Below are positions 40,793 through 49,697 of a stretch of DNA of 64,000 nucleotides, one piece after another. The stretch spans positions 62,001-126,000 of the forward strand of contig CAVTFG010000019.1 of NCBI GenBank assembly GCA_963734015.1, in the 5' to 3' direction. Under the pieces are notes generated by a model. It made no database searches, was not told the DNA's origin, and saw nothing but the letters and a program-made list of their open reading frames with translations. The stretch comes from JALZKA01 sp963734015. GTDB taxonomy: Bacteria > Actinomycetota > Thermoleophilia > Solirubrobacterales > 70-9. The first letter of the stretch is position 1. Each line of letters begins with the position of its first letter. The position numbers and the translations under genes are program-made.

Positions 40793-42184
40793 GTGATCTA
40801 CGACGCGCAGGGGTGGTGGCTCCGCCAGGAGCCGGCGGTCGAGCCGAAGGGCCCCCTGGAGGGGGACTCCACGGCGGACATCGCTGTGATCGGCGGCGGA
40901 TACGCGGGGATGTGGACCGCGTGGCTCCTGCACGAGGCCGAGCCCGACGCGCGCATCGTTCTCCTGGAGTCCGGGCGCTGCGGCCACGGGCCGTCGGGCC
41001 GCAACGGGGGCTTCGTCAACTCGATGTGGTTCAGCCTGCCCTCCATGCGCGCTCGCTTCGGCGACCTCGGAGCGATCGGCGTTGCGCGCGCGGCGCAGGC
41101 GGCGGTGAACGAGGTCGGAGCATGGTGCGAGGCGCAGGAGGTCGATGCGTGGTACCGCCGCGGCGGCTACCTCCAGGTCTCGACGGCGCCCGCTTACGAC
41201 GACACCTGGCTGCCGACGGTGGAAGCATGCGAGCAGCTCGGCGACGCCGGCGCGGTGGCTGCGCTCAGCGAGGCCGAGGTGCAGGCGCGCTGCGCGTCTC
41301 CGATCTTCCGATCGGGGGCGTTCTTCCCGGGTTCGGCGACGGTGAACCCGGCCCGCCTCGCGCTCGGCCTGCGGGAGAAGCTGATCGACGCCGGCGTGGA
41401 CGTCTGCGAGAACACGCGGGTTGCGGGCGTCCACTCGGGGCCCGACGGCGTCGAGGTGAGAGGAGCGGGCGGCGGCGTGCGCGCCGGGCAGGTTGTGCTC
41501 ACCGCGGGCGGAGCGCTGGAGGCCATGCGGCCACTCCGCAACCGCCTGACGGTGACGTCGAGTCACATGGTCATCACCGAGCCCGTCCCCGACCTGCTCG
41601 AGGAGCTTGGCTGGACCGGCGGCGAGTGCATCACGGACGCCCGCCACATGCTCCACTACTTCCGGACAACCCCGGACGGCCGCATCGCGTTCGGGTGGGG
41701 CGGGGGGCGAGTGGTTCCCGGCGCCAGGCTGCACCGCCACGCCGAGGTCGACGCGCGGGTGGCCGTGGCGGTGATCCGGCACCTCGTCCGCTTCTTCCCC
41801 AGGCTCGCGGGCCGCCGGATCGAGCACGCGTGGGGCGGCCCGATCGACGTCTCACCCAGCCACACGCCGATCGTCGGCAGCCTCTCCGACCGGGTCCACT
41901 ACGGCTTCGGGTTCACGGGGAACGGCGTCGGCCCCTCGCGGATGGCGGCCCACGCCCTCACCTCGCTGGCCCTCGACCGCCGCGACGACCATTCCCGGCT
42001 CGCGATCGTCGAACCCGAGCCCCTGAAGGTCCCGCCAGAGCCGTTGCGTTACTTCGGCGGCCTGCTCATCCGCGACGCGCTGCTGCGCAAGGAGCGCGCC
42101 GAGGATCAGGGGCGCGACCCCGGCCCGATCTCATCGTTCCTTGCCGGAATCCCGGAGCGCGTGGGGGTGCAGGTGGGGCGCTGA
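40793..42184 (+). CDS. FAD-dependent amine oxidoreductase (DAO family, PuuB-like)
   Basis: 463 residues with the Rossmann FAD motif IAVIGGGYAGMWTAWLL near residue 30, GHGPSGRNGGFVNSMW (flavin contact typical of glycine oxidase/gamma-glutamylputrescine oxidase relatives), HMLHYFRTTPDGRIAFGWGGGR and the C-terminal PIVGSLSDRVHYGFGFTGNGVGPS. It probably oxidises an amine or amino acid, releasing ammonia and peroxide. Polyamine-use genes elsewhere in the window make a putrescine-derived substrate plausible. The GTG start at 40793 is 20 nt after the MBL gene. Confidence 0.8.
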   Translation: MIYDAQGWWLRQEPAVEPKGPLEGDSTADIAVIGGGYAGMWTAWLLHEAEPDARIVLLESGRCGHGPSGRNGGFVNSMWFSLPSMRARFGDLGAIGVARAAQAAVNEVGAWCEAQEVDAWYRRGGYLQVSTAPAYDDTWLPTVEACEQLGDAGAVAALSEAEVQARCASPIFRSGAFFPGSATVNPARLALGLREKLIDAGVDVCENTRVAGVHSGPDGVEVRGAGGGVRAGQVVLTAGGALEAMRPLRNRLTVTSSHMVITEPVPDLLEELGWTGGECITDARHMLHYFRTTPDGRIAFGWGGGRVVPGARLHRHAEVDARVAVAVIRHLVRFFPRLAGRRIEHAWGGPIDVSPSHTPIVGSLSDRVHYGFGFTGNGVGPSRMAAHALTSLALDRRDDHSRLAIVEPEPLKVPPEPLRYFGGLLIRDALLRKERAEDQGRDPGPISSFLAGIPERVGVQVGR

Positions 42185-42200
42185 GCGTGTAGGGGGCGGT

Positions 42201-42221
42201 CCTCCCCTCCCCTCCCCTCCC
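42201..42221 (-). promoter_or_regulatory. G-quadruplex-forming tract upstream of dinB
   Basis: On the minus strand four G-runs of 3 to 4 are separated by single A residues (plus-strand C-runs at 42204-42207, 42209-42212, 42214-42217, 42219-42221). This is an ideal three-quartet motif with one-base loops, 34 nt before the dinB GTG. It lies on the template strand of dinB and could stall transcription or replication. It might instead be a simple slippage-prone repeat. Confidence 0.6.
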
Positions 42222-42254
42222 ATCGGCGCCGTGTCCCGGCGTACGATCGGATCC

Positions 42255-43310
42255 GTGCCCCGGACGATCGCGCATCTGGACATGGACGCGTTCTACGTGT
42301 CGGTCGAGTTGCTGCGGCATCCGGAGCTCGTGGGGAAGCCCGTCGTGGTGTCGGGGACCGGGCCGCGGGCGGTCGTCACGACCGCTTCGTACGAGGCGCG
42401 GAAGTTCGGCGTGGGCTCGGCGATGCCGGCGTCGCGCGCCCGGCGGATGTGCCCCGATGCGCACTGGCTGCCGCCCGACTTCGCGTATTACCGCGAGACG
42501 TCGCGCAAGGTCATGGACCTGGTCGGCGAGCTCGGTGTGCCCCTCGAGCCGTTGTCGCTCGACGAGACGTATCTGGACCTCTCGGGCGTGCCCGACCCGG
42601 TGGCGCAGATGAGCGCCCTCATCCGCCGGATCCGCGACGAGCTCAGGCTCGACGCCTCGGTGGGGATCGGCCCGAACAAGCTGGTCGCCAAGGTCGCGTC
42701 GGATGCCGAGAAGCCGCGGGGCTTCGTCGTTCTGACCCGCGAGCAGGCCGTCGCCCGGTTCGCGTCGGAGCCGGTCCGCCTGATCCCGGGGATCGGGCCG
42801 AAGACGGCCAAGCGCCTCCGCGGCTACGGGGTCGAGACGCTGGGCCAGCTTCAGCGCTGCACCGTTCCCGGGCTGATCGAGCGGTTCGGCGAGAACACCG
42901 GCCGCTCGCTCCATGAGCGCGCGCACTTCCGCTCCGACTCGTTGGTCTCCACCGAGCGCGAGACCAAATCGCGCTCCGTCGAGTCCACGTTCGACGAGGA
43001 CATTGCCGACCTCGCGGAGATGGAGCGAATCCTCGGGGAGCAGGCGGAGCGGCTCGCGGGTGAGCTTCGGGACCGCGACATGGCCGGCCGCACGATCGGC
43101 ATCAAGGTGCGCACCGACGACTTCTCCACCTACACGCGGGTGCGCAGCATCGACCGCGTCACCAACGAGACGGAGACGATCGCGTCCGTCGCCCTACAGC
43201 TCCTGCGCGAGAACGCGCCCGAGCGGCCGGTGCGTCTCCTGGGCGTGCGGATGGCGTCGTTCGCGGAGCCCACCGCCGAGTCCGACCCAGGCGCTCTGAG
43301 CCTGATCTAG
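42255..43310 (+). CDS. dinB: Y-family DNA polymerase IV (DinB)
   Basis: Error-prone translesion polymerase. The 351-residue product has IAHLDMDAFYVSVE (catalytic Asp), ASYEARKFGVGSAMPASRA, PLSLDETYLDLS (catalytic Asp-Glu), SVGIGPNKLVAKVASDAEKP, the helix-hairpin-helix LIPGIGPKTAKRLRGYG and the little-finger domain RSVESTFDEDI. A GTG start at 42255 gives the usual family N terminus. The C-terminal beta-clamp motif is not obvious. No LexA box is apparent in the 70-bp upstream gap, which holds a polypyrimidine tract. Confidence 0.94.
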   Translation: MPRTIAHLDMDAFYVSVELLRHPELVGKPVVVSGTGPRAVVTTASYEARKFGVGSAMPASRARRMCPDAHWLPPDFAYYRETSRKVMDLVGELGVPLEPLSLDETYLDLSGVPDPVAQMSALIRRIRDELRLDASVGIGPNKLVAKVASDAEKPRGFVVLTREQAVARFASEPVRLIPGIGPKTAKRLRGYGVETLGQLQRCTVPGLIERFGENTGRSLHERAHFRSDSLVSTERETKSRSVESTFDEDIADLAEMERILGEQAERLAGELRDRDMAGRTIGIKVRTDDFSTYTRVRSIDRVTNETETIASVALQLLRENAPERPVRLLGVRMASFAEPTAESDPGALSLI

Positions 43311-43681
43311 AGCTCGAGCTGCTTGACGCGCTTGGCCGTGTCCTCCAGGCCCCACGCTTCGGTGATCCGCCCGTCGACCACCGTGAAGAAGTAGACCTCG
43401 TCGATCTCTCGCATCCGCTTCCCCGTGGGCTCCCCGCCGCGCCAGGGGCCCAGGTTCGTGCCCGAGCAGCGGAAGCGCCCGGCGACCCGGTCGCCCTCCG
43501 CCAAGAGCTCGATCGTCTCCATCTCGACGTCGGGGAAGGCGACGCGAAACGGCTCGATCCAGCGTCGCGCTCCGGCCGCCATCTCGGCCGAGTAGAGCTC
43601 ATCGATCAGATCGAGATTGCCTCCGTTCAGCACCTCGTCGATCAGGCGGCCGACGACCGCCTTGCTGTCCGACTCGCTCAT
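43307..43681 (-). CDS. SnoaL-like / NTF2-fold protein (ester cyclase type)
   Basis: 124 residues with the NTF2-like pattern VGRLIDEVLNGGNLDLIDELYS, FRVAFPDVEMETIELLAEGDRVAGRFRCSGTNLG and VYFFTVVDGRITEAWGLEDT. Such proteins are small hydrolases, cyclases or isomerases with a conical pocket. The ATG overlaps the stop of the upstream oxidoreductase (ATGA). It is the last gene of the minus-strand operon 48321-43307 and is convergent with dinB (4 bp overlap). Confidence 0.8.
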   Translation of the reverse strand: MSESDSKAVVGRLIDEVLNGGNLDLIDELYSAEMAAGARRWIEPFRVAFPDVEMETIELLAEGDRVAGRFRCSGTNLGPWRGGEPTGKRMREIDEVYFFTVVDGRITEAWGLEDTAKRVKQLEL

Positions 43682-45273
43682 TCGGTCTCGTCGGCCAGCA
43701 GCGCCATCGCAGCGTTGCGGCCGTTGAGGCCGATCACGCTGCCGCCAGGGTGGGTGGCGGCGCCGCAGAGGTAGAAGCCCTCGACCGGGGTGCGCGGGGC
43801 GAGGCGGCGGTCCCACATCTGGTCCGGGAAGCATTCGCCCTGGAAGATGCACCCGCCCGTGAGGCCGATCCGCTCCTCGATGTCGGGCGGGCCGAGAACC
43901 TCGTGCTCCAGGATCTGGTCACGGAATCCCGGCGCGTAGCGCTCGATCAGGCCGAAAACCTGTTCGGCGGCCTGATCGCGCAGGCCGGCGTCCCACGCGG
44001 CGACGTCCTTGTCGGAAGGCGCGTACTGGCAAAAGACGCTGATGACGTGGCGGCCCGGCGGCGCCACGCTCGGGTCGGCGGCCGTCTGGGAGTAGACCTC
44101 GGTGAACCCGACGCTGAGCTCGCCGCGCTCGGCCGCCTCGAACGCCGCCTGCGCGTCGTCCAGCGACTCGCGGCAGTTGACGGTGCCGGCCAACGGCCAC
44201 GTCTCGCCGCCCGTCGCGGTCCAGCGCGGGAGCTCCGCGAGCGCGGCGTTCAGCTTCAGCACCGGGCTGCGGACCTTCCAGTCACGCAGGCGCTGCTCGA
44301 AATCACCAGGGACGCCGTTGCCGTTCAGCAGGCGGAGCGCGACCTTCGGGTCGGCGTTGGACACCACCGTGCGCGCGCGGATCAACGTCCCGTCCTCGAG
44401 CTCGACGCCCTCGCCCGGGGTGATTCCGGCGACGGGAACGCCGCAGGCGATCTCGGCTCCGGCCTCGAGCGCGGCGTCGGCGATCGCGAAGCTGATCATT
44501 CCCAGCCCGCCCTGGACGTAGCCCCACGCCCCCGGGGCGTCGTTGAGCTCGCCCATGTGGTGCATGAGGTGGACCGCCGCGGTCCCGGGCGTGCGCGGGC
44601 CGCCCCAGGCCGCGATCAGGCCCTGGCCGTAGAGGGCGTCCTTGATCCGCTGGTCGGTGACGCAATCGTCGAGGACCTCCGCGATCGACGCCTCGAAGAG
44701 GATGTCGATCAGCTCACGCTCGCCGCCGAGGAGCTCCTCGATCTCCGCGCGGTCGGGCGAATCGCCCACCCAGGTGTCGCGTTCCCCCTTGCGGAGGAGC
44801 CGCCGGCACCGGTCGAAGCGCTCGTTGTAGTCGTGGTAGCCCTGGATGTCGGCCTCCGAGATCCCCAGGTCCCGCATGCCGGCGACGGTGCGCTCCTGGT
44901 CGCGCCAATCGACGAACGCGGTGCCGTCGTCGAACGGGATGAACAGGGCCGGGTCCGCGATCGTGATCGAGATTCCTCGCTCGCGAAGGCCAAGCTCCGA
45001 TATGACCAGCGGGTCGAGCAGGCCCGCGACGTAGGCGCACGGGCTGACGATGTAGCGCTCATCGGAGAACGGGCGCTCGAGCGTGGCCGCCCCGCCGACC
45101 CGGTCCCGCCGCTCCAGCACCAGCACGCTCTTGCCGGCGCGGGCGAGGTACGCCGCCGCGGCCAGACCGTTGTGGCCACCGCCGACCACTACGGCGTCCC
45201 AGTCGCGCGCGGCGAGGTCGGCAACCGGGTCGGCAAGCCCGAGCTCGCCGAGCTTCTCGGCGACGGGATTCAT
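43678..45273 (-). CDS. phytoene-desaturase-like NAD(P)/FAD oxidoreductase (PYROXD2-like)
   Basis: 531 residues. It has the dinucleotide-binding motif DAVVVGGGHNGLAAAAYLARAGKSVLVLERRDRVGGAA, a central GGPRTPGTAAVHLMHHMGELNDAPGAWGYVQGGLGMIS and the C-terminal FLCGAATHPGGSVIGLNGRNAA-type flavin motif. The family (pyridine nucleotide-disulfide oxidoreductase domain protein 2) resembles carotenoid desaturases, but no carotenoid genes are present. A paralogue lies at 61774-63468, also next to amine and aldehyde dehydrogenase genes, which suggests a shared role in oxidative catabolism. Confidence 0.8.
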   Translation of the reverse strand: MNPVAEKLGELGLADPVADLAARDWDAVVVGGGHNGLAAAAYLARAGKSVLVLERRDRVGGAATLERPFSDERYIVSPCAYVAGLLDPLVISELGLRERGISITIADPALFIPFDDGTAFVDWRDQERTVAGMRDLGISEADIQGYHDYNERFDRCRRLLRKGERDTWVGDSPDRAEIEELLGGERELIDILFEASIAEVLDDCVTDQRIKDALYGQGLIAAWGGPRTPGTAAVHLMHHMGELNDAPGAWGYVQGGLGMISFAIADAALEAGAEIACGVPVAGITPGEGVELEDGTLIRARTVVSNADPKVALRLLNGNGVPGDFEQRLRDWKVRSPVLKLNAALAELPRWTATGGETWPLAGTVNCRESLDDAQAAFEAAERGELSVGFTEVYSQTAADPSVAPPGRHVISVFCQYAPSDKDVAAWDAGLRDQAAEQVFGLIERYAPGFRDQILEHEVLGPPDIEERIGLTGGCIFQGECFPDQMWDRRLAPRTPVEGFYLCGAATHPGGSVIGLNGRNAAMALLADETE

Positions 45274-45283
45274 CGATCGGCGG

Positions 45284-46756
45284 CTACCAACGCGAGGTGA
45301 CGACCTTCTTGCGCGTGTAGAACTCGACGGCGTCGCCGCCGTTCGCGTGGAGGTCGCCGTCGATCGAATCCTTCCAGCCGGAGAACGGGAACCATGCGAC
45401 CGGCGCCGCCACGCCGATGTTGACGCCGAGCATTCCGGCCTGGACGTCGTAGCGGTAGCGGCGCGCCGCGTCGCCCGACGTCGTGAAGATCGAGCCGGCG
45501 TTGCCGTAGCGCGACCCGTTCACGAACTCGAGCGCGCCGTCGAGGTCCGACGCGCGAACCACGGTGAGCAGCGGGCCGAAGAGCTCGTCGCGCGCGATCT
45601 CGGACTCGTGATCCGGCGTCTCGACGATCGTCGGGCCGAGCAGCGTGCCGCCGGGCCCGCCGTCCGACGCCTCGCGGCCGTCGAGGACGACCTCGGCGCC
45701 GCCGTCGGCCGCCCGCTCGAGCGCACCGACGACGCGCTCGCGCGCCTCCGGGCCGACCAGCGGGCACACTTCGACACCCTCGGCGTCGCCGGGGCCGACG
45801 CCAAGCTCGAGCGCGGCTTCGCGCAGCGCGGAGATCACCTCGTCCTGGCGCTCGGCGTCGCCGACGACGACGGCCACGGAACCGGCGAGGCAGCGCTGGC
45901 CGGCCGCGCCGAACGAGCTCGACATGATCGCGGGGATGGACTTGGAGAGGTCGGCGTCCGGCATCACCACGAGTGAGTTCTTCGCCCCGCCGAGCGCCTG
46001 ACAGCGCTTGCCGGTCGCCGCCGAGCGCTCGGCGATGTAGCGCGCCGTCGACGCCTGGCCGACGAACGAGATCGCGTCGACTCCCGGGTGGTCCAGGAGT
46101 CCGTTCACGGCGTCATGCGCCCCGTGGACCAGGTTGAGGACCCCGGGCGGGATCTCGTCGATCTCGGCGATCAGCTCGAAGATCAGCTCCGAGGGCCGGG
46201 GATCGCGCTCGGACGGCTTCAGGATGAACGTGTTGCCGCAGGCGATCGCGTACGGCAGGAACCACAGCGGGATCATCGCCGGGAAGTTGAACGGCGTGAT
46301 CGCGCCGACGACGCCCACCGGCTGGCGGACCATCTCGACGTCGACCCCGCCCGCGACGCCCTCGAGGTTCTCGCCCTTGAGCAGATGCGGGATGCCGCAG
46401 GCCGCCTCGGTCGACTCGATCCCGCGCAGGACCTCGCCCCGCGCGTCGGCGAGCGTCTTGCCCATGTCCTCGGTGACGAGCCGCGCGATCTGCTCGTGGT
46501 TCGCCCAGAGCGCCTCGCGAAGCGCCATCACGGCGCGCGCCCGCTTCTGCGGGGCGGTCTGCCGCCAGCCCGGAAAGGCCTCGCGCGCGGCGCGGACGGC
46601 TGCGTCCACGTCGGCCTCGCTGGAGAGCGGGACGAGCGCCTCGACGTCGCCGGTCGCGGGATTCACGTCGTCGAGCGTCCCGCTGCCGGCGGCGTCGACC
46701 CAGCCGCCGCCGACGAAGTTTCGAAGGGTGCGCGTCTCGGTTGCTGCGGGTTCCAT
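45284..46756 (-). CDS. mmsA: methylmalonate-semialdehyde dehydrogenase-type ALDH (CoA-acylating)
   Basis: 490 residues of the aldehyde dehydrogenase superfamily. ITPFNFPAMIPLWFLPYAIACGNTFILKPSERDP, CQALGGAKNSLVVMPDADL and FGAAGQRCLAGS (catalytic Cys) are hallmarks of MmsA. The general-base glutamate of ordinary ALDHs is replaced in GGAKN, as expected for the CoA-dependent enzyme. It converts methylmalonate or malonate semialdehyde to propionyl- or acetyl-CoA, serving valine, beta-alanine or inositol catabolism. It starts 3 bp after an 18-codon mini-ORF. Confidence 0.9.
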   Translation of the reverse strand: MEPAATETRTLRNFVGGGWVDAAGSGTLDDVNPATGDVEALVPLSSEADVDAAVRAAREAFPGWRQTAPQKRARAVMALREALWANHEQIARLVTEDMGKTLADARGEVLRGIESTEAACGIPHLLKGENLEGVAGGVDVEMVRQPVGVVGAITPFNFPAMIPLWFLPYAIACGNTFILKPSERDPRPSELIFELIAEIDEIPPGVLNLVHGAHDAVNGLLDHPGVDAISFVGQASTARYIAERSAATGKRCQALGGAKNSLVVMPDADLSKSIPAIMSSSFGAAGQRCLAGSVAVVVGDAERQDEVISALREAALELGVGPGDAEGVEVCPLVGPEARERVVGALERAADGGAEVVLDGREASDGGPGGTLLGPTIVETPDHESEIARDELFGPLLTVVRASDLDGALEFVNGSRYGNAGSIFTTSGDAARRYRYDVQAGMLGVNIGVAAPVAWFPFSGWKDSIDGDLHANGGDAVEFYTRKKVVTSRW

Positions 46757-46759
46757 GGT

Positions 46760-46816
46760 TCAGATACCTTCGCCTACCGGCGGGGCCAACATGGTTTCGC
46801 GCCTTGCGTCGCTCAT
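46760..46816 (-). CDS. 18-residue mini-ORF between two aldehyde dehydrogenase genes (repeat copy B)
   Basis: Encodes MSDARRETMLAPPVGEGI. The ATG overlaps the stop of the upstream aldehyde dehydrogenase (TGATG) and GGAGG lies 6 nt before it, in the last codons of that gene. Its stop is 3 nt before the ATG of the mmsA-type gene. Eleven of 18 residues match copy A (2236-2292) in the same positions. Function is unknown; a role in translational coupling or regulation is possible. Confidence 0.55.
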   Translation of the reverse strand: MSDARRETMLAPPVGEGI

Positions 46817-48321
46817 CAAATACCTCCATCCCTGGGGTCGTTCCCCCCGGTGTACTCCGAATAGGGATACCACCATTCCTTCGGGGCGATCTCCGTCTCG
46901 ATGTGAACGTGCTTCGTTTCCTGGAAGGCCTCGAGCCCCTCGCGCCCGAGCTCCCGGCCGAGGCCCGACTGCTTGAACCCGCCGAACGGGCCGGCGTCGT
47001 TGTCGGTCAGCGGGTCGTTGAACCAGACGGTCCCCGACTTGATCTCGCGCATGCAGCGCAGCACGGTCTTCAGGTCCTGCGTGTAGATGTTGGCGCCGAG
47101 CCCGAAGCGGGTCGAGTTCGCCAGCTCGATCGCCTCGTCGAGCGACGCGACGGGCACGATCGGCGCCACCGGCCCGAACGTCTCCTGGCTGAGCAGGTCG
47201 GTGTCGGCGGGCGCCCCGGTCACGACGGTGGGCGCGAAGAAGTGGCCGCGGTCGTGGCCCGCGCGATCGCCCCCGGCCACCACCTCGGCGCCGGCCGCCA
47301 CGGCCGCCTCGACCTGCCGTTCGACCTTCTCGCGCTGGCCGGCGGAGACCATCGGGCCGACGTCGGTGCCGCCGTCCATCGGGTCGCCGACGACCAGCGT
47401 CGACGTGTGATCGATGAACGCCTGGACGTAGTCGTCGTAGACGTCGCTCATCACGTAGAAGCGCTCCGCCGAGGTGCAGACCTGCCCCGCGTTCAGGAAC
47501 GCGGCCCAGGCCCCGCCGCGCGCGGCCACGTCGAGCGCGGGCGCGACGTCGGAGCAGACGATGAACGGATCCTTCCCACCCATCTCGAGGTTGACGCGGG
47601 CCATCCGGTCGAGGCACGCAGCGGCGACCTTCTTGCCGGTCTCGACGGACCCGGTGAACGCCATGGCGTCAACGCGCTCGTCGGCCGACAGAGCGGCGCC
47701 CACGTCGCCCGCGCCGGCGATGATGTTGACGACGCCGGCCGGCAGCGAGTCGAAGCACGACCCGATCGCCAGGGTCGAGAGCGGAGTGACCTCGGAGGGC
47801 TTGCAGACGGTTGTGTTGCCGGCCGCCAGCGCGGGCGCCAGCTTCCATGCCAAGAGCAGCAATGGGTAGTTCCAAGGCACGATGCAGCCGACCACGCCCA
47901 GCGCGTCCTTGACGACGAGCGCCAGCTGCGTCGATTCGATCGACGGGATCACCCGCCCGGCCGAATCGCGCCCGATCTCCGCGTAGTAGTCGAACGCGGC
48001 GGCGGTCCAGCTGACCTCGTCGGCATTCTCGACGCGCGGCTTCCCGCCTTCCGAGGTCATCAGCTCGGCCAGCTCGTCGGTTCGATCGCGAAGCGCGCCT
48101 GCGACCTCGTGGAGCATTTCCGCCCGCTCGACGGCAGGGGTTCGCTCCCAGCCCGGGAACGCCTCGCGCGCGGCGGCGATCGCGGCGTCCAGCTGCTCCC
48201 CGGACGCGCTTCCCACCGTGGCCACGGGCTCCTCGGTGAACGGGTTCTCCACCGCGAGCGGGTCGCCCTGGCCGGCCACCCGTTCCCCGTTGATCAGCAG
48301 ATTCGTCTCGATCGTCCCCAC
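46816..48321 (-). CDS. NAD(P)-dependent aldehyde dehydrogenase
   Basis: 501 residues with PWNYPLLLLAWKLAPALAAGNTTVCKPSE (cofactor site), FTGSVETGKKV, the general base in NLEMGGKDP, and the catalytic Cys in FLNAGQVCTSAERFYV. PFGGFKQSGLGRELGREG near the end matches betaine/gamma-aminobutyraldehyde-type enzymes. The GTG at 48321 is chosen (VGTIETNLLINGERVAG), as the longer frame is non-homologous. It is the first gene of an operon with the mini-ORF, mmsA-type ALDH, PYROXD2-like and SnoaL-like genes. Confidence 0.88.
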   Translation of the reverse strand: MGTIETNLLINGERVAGQGDPLAVENPFTEEPVATVGSASGEQLDAAIAAAREAFPGWERTPAVERAEMLHEVAGALRDRTDELAELMTSEGGKPRVENADEVSWTAAAFDYYAEIGRDSAGRVIPSIESTQLALVVKDALGVVGCIVPWNYPLLLLAWKLAPALAAGNTTVCKPSEVTPLSTLAIGSCFDSLPAGVVNIIAGAGDVGAALSADERVDAMAFTGSVETGKKVAAACLDRMARVNLEMGGKDPFIVCSDVAPALDVAARGGAWAAFLNAGQVCTSAERFYVMSDVYDDYVQAFIDHTSTLVVGDPMDGGTDVGPMVSAGQREKVERQVEAAVAAGAEVVAGGDRAGHDRGHFFAPTVVTGAPADTDLLSQETFGPVAPIVPVASLDEAIELANSTRFGLGANIYTQDLKTVLRCMREIKSGTVWFNDPLTDNDAGPFGGFKQSGLGRELGREGLEAFQETKHVHIETEIAPKEWWYPYSEYTGGNDPRDGGI

Positions 48322-48396
48322 GAGGCGATCGTAGCGTTGCCGGGGCGTCCTTCCCGTACAACGTTCCGCTTGACCAAGCGCCAAAACGATGAGAGG

Positions 48397-48423
48397 GGTT
48401 AGCGATTCGTGCGTAGCGGGTAT
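48397..48423 (+). promoter_or_regulatory. candidate SigB/SigF-type promoter for the stress module
   Basis: GGTTA at 48397-48401 and GGGTAT at 48418-48423, 16 nt apart, match the GTTT-N14-16-GGGTAT form recognised by SigB/SigF-family sigma factors. It precedes the STAS and anti-sigma genes. The sigma gene itself is 1.3 kb downstream, so autoregulation of the module is likely. It implies that the STAS protein begins downstream of about 48430. Confidence 0.5.
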
Positions 48424-48480
48424 GGCAGGTGCGTGATTCGGCTTGGACGGCTTGCGCGCCGGGGGAACAAGCGCCAACGG

Positions 48481-48879
48481 GTGGATGTGCGACCCGGTTA
48501 TGCTGCCCGCGACGTGGACGTGGTCGGAGAGGTACGAAACGAGACCGCGGATGGGGTCGAGATCGTCGTCCTGAGCGGCGAGCACGACCTGGGCACCGTC
48601 CCGCGGGTCAAGGAGGCGCTCACCGGCGCCGCCTCCGACGGCAACGCTGTCCTCGTTGACCTCTGCTCGGCCACGTTCGTCGATTCATCGATTCTGGGGG
48701 CGCTTCTGGAAGCGCGCCGTACCGCTGCCGACGGCAACCGCGGCTTCGCGGTCGCCTGCAGCGGCGAAGCCGAACCGGTCCGCCGGGTGCTTGAAGTCAC
48801 CGGCCTGGCCGACGAGCTTCCGGTGCATTCCACGCGCGAAGCCGCCTTGGCGGCACTGGACGCACAGGAGCCCTCTTGA
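48481..48879 (+). CDS. STAS-domain anti-anti-sigma factor (RsbV-like)
   Basis: About 130 residues with the STAS fold: VEIVVLSGEHDLGTVPRVKEAL, then VLVDLCSATFVDSSILGALLEA with the phosphorylatable serine in VDSS, and RRVLEVTGLADELPVHSTREAAL. When unphosphorylated it would sequester the anti-sigma kinase and free the sigma factor. Start choice is uncertain: GTG 48481, another GTG at 48514, or earlier codons; the promoter-like site at 48397-48423 argues against starts before 48430. Its stop overlaps the TTG start of the next gene. Confidence 0.78.
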   Translation: MDVRPGYAARDVDVVGEVRNETADGVEIVVLSGEHDLGTVPRVKEALTGAASDGNAVLVDLCSATFVDSSILGALLEARRTAADGNRGFAVACSGEAEPVRRVLEVTGLADELPVHSTREAALAALDAQEPS

Positions 48880-49688
48880 CCGCCGAGGCGACCGAGCTTC
48901 GGCTCGGCCTCGCCGCCCGGGCTGAGAACCTCGCTCTGGTTCGCCAGGCACTGGCGGGCTTCGCCGACGCGATCTCGATGGGAGACGGGACCCTCGCCGA
49001 CCTGAAGCAGATCGCGACCGAGGCGTGCATGAACGCCGTGGTCCACGCGTATCCCGCCGTGGGCGAGGAGGGCCGGATCGACGTGACGGCGATCGCGAAC
49101 GAGGGCACCGTTGAGCTGCGGGTCCGGGACTGGGGGGTGGGCTTCCGGCCCCGCCCGGCCGAGCCCGACGGGTCGCTGCGGCTGGGCCTGCCCCTGATCG
49201 CCACGGTCGCCGAGAGCTTCGAGATCGCGAGCCCGGCCGACGGCGGCACCGCGCTGGTCGCCCGGGTCCGCACGGCCGACTCGGACGGCAACGGTGAGGT
49301 GCCGACCCGGCCCGCGCCACCCCGCGAGGCAGAGTTGGCGATCACCGCCGGCACGTCCGCCCGCCCCGTGATCGCGCGGGTCCTGGCGATCGCCGCCACC
49401 AGGGCGGGCTTCTCGCTCGAGCGCATGTCGGACGGAGTGCTGCTCGGCGACGCGATCGCGGCGGGGAACGTCTCCGACTTCGCCGAGAACCAGGTCGGGA
49501 TCGCCATCGAGGAATGCGGGCCGAACCTGTGCGTGAAGGTCGGGCCGTTCGTCGAGGGCGGCGCGCAGCGCATGCTCGAGCGCATGGAGCTGCCGGGCCT
49601 GGGCGTCTCGATCACGAAGCTCGCGAGCCGCGTCGACGTCGAGTCCGACGACACCGGCCAGCACCTCGTGATCGAGATCGCGCCCTAA
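48876..49688 (+). CDS. anti-sigma factor / ATP-binding kinase (RsbW-like)
   Basis: 270 residues. The N-terminal HATPase domain has LADLKQIATEACMNAVVHAYP (N box), VRDWGVGFRPRPAEPDGSLRLGLPLIATVAESFEI (G boxes) and a terminal strand GGTALVARV. The extra C-terminal part of about 130 residues has no clear family and may bind a partner or signal. Expected to bind the SigB/SigF-type sigma factor encoded convergently at 49745-50515. The TTG start overlaps the STAS stop (TTGA). Confidence 0.8.
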   Translation: MTAEATELRLGLAARAENLALVRQALAGFADAISMGDGTLADLKQIATEACMNAVVHAYPAVGEEGRIDVTAIANEGTVELRVRDWGVGFRPRPAEPDGSLRLGLPLIATVAESFEIASPADGGTALVARVRTADSDGNGEVPTRPAPPREAELAITAGTSARPVIARVLAIAATRAGFSLERMSDGVLLGDAIAAGNVSDFAENQVGIAIEECGPNLCVKVGPFVEGGAQRMLERMELPGLGVSITKLASRVDVESDDTGQHLVIEIAP

Positions 49689-49697
49689 GAACCACTA

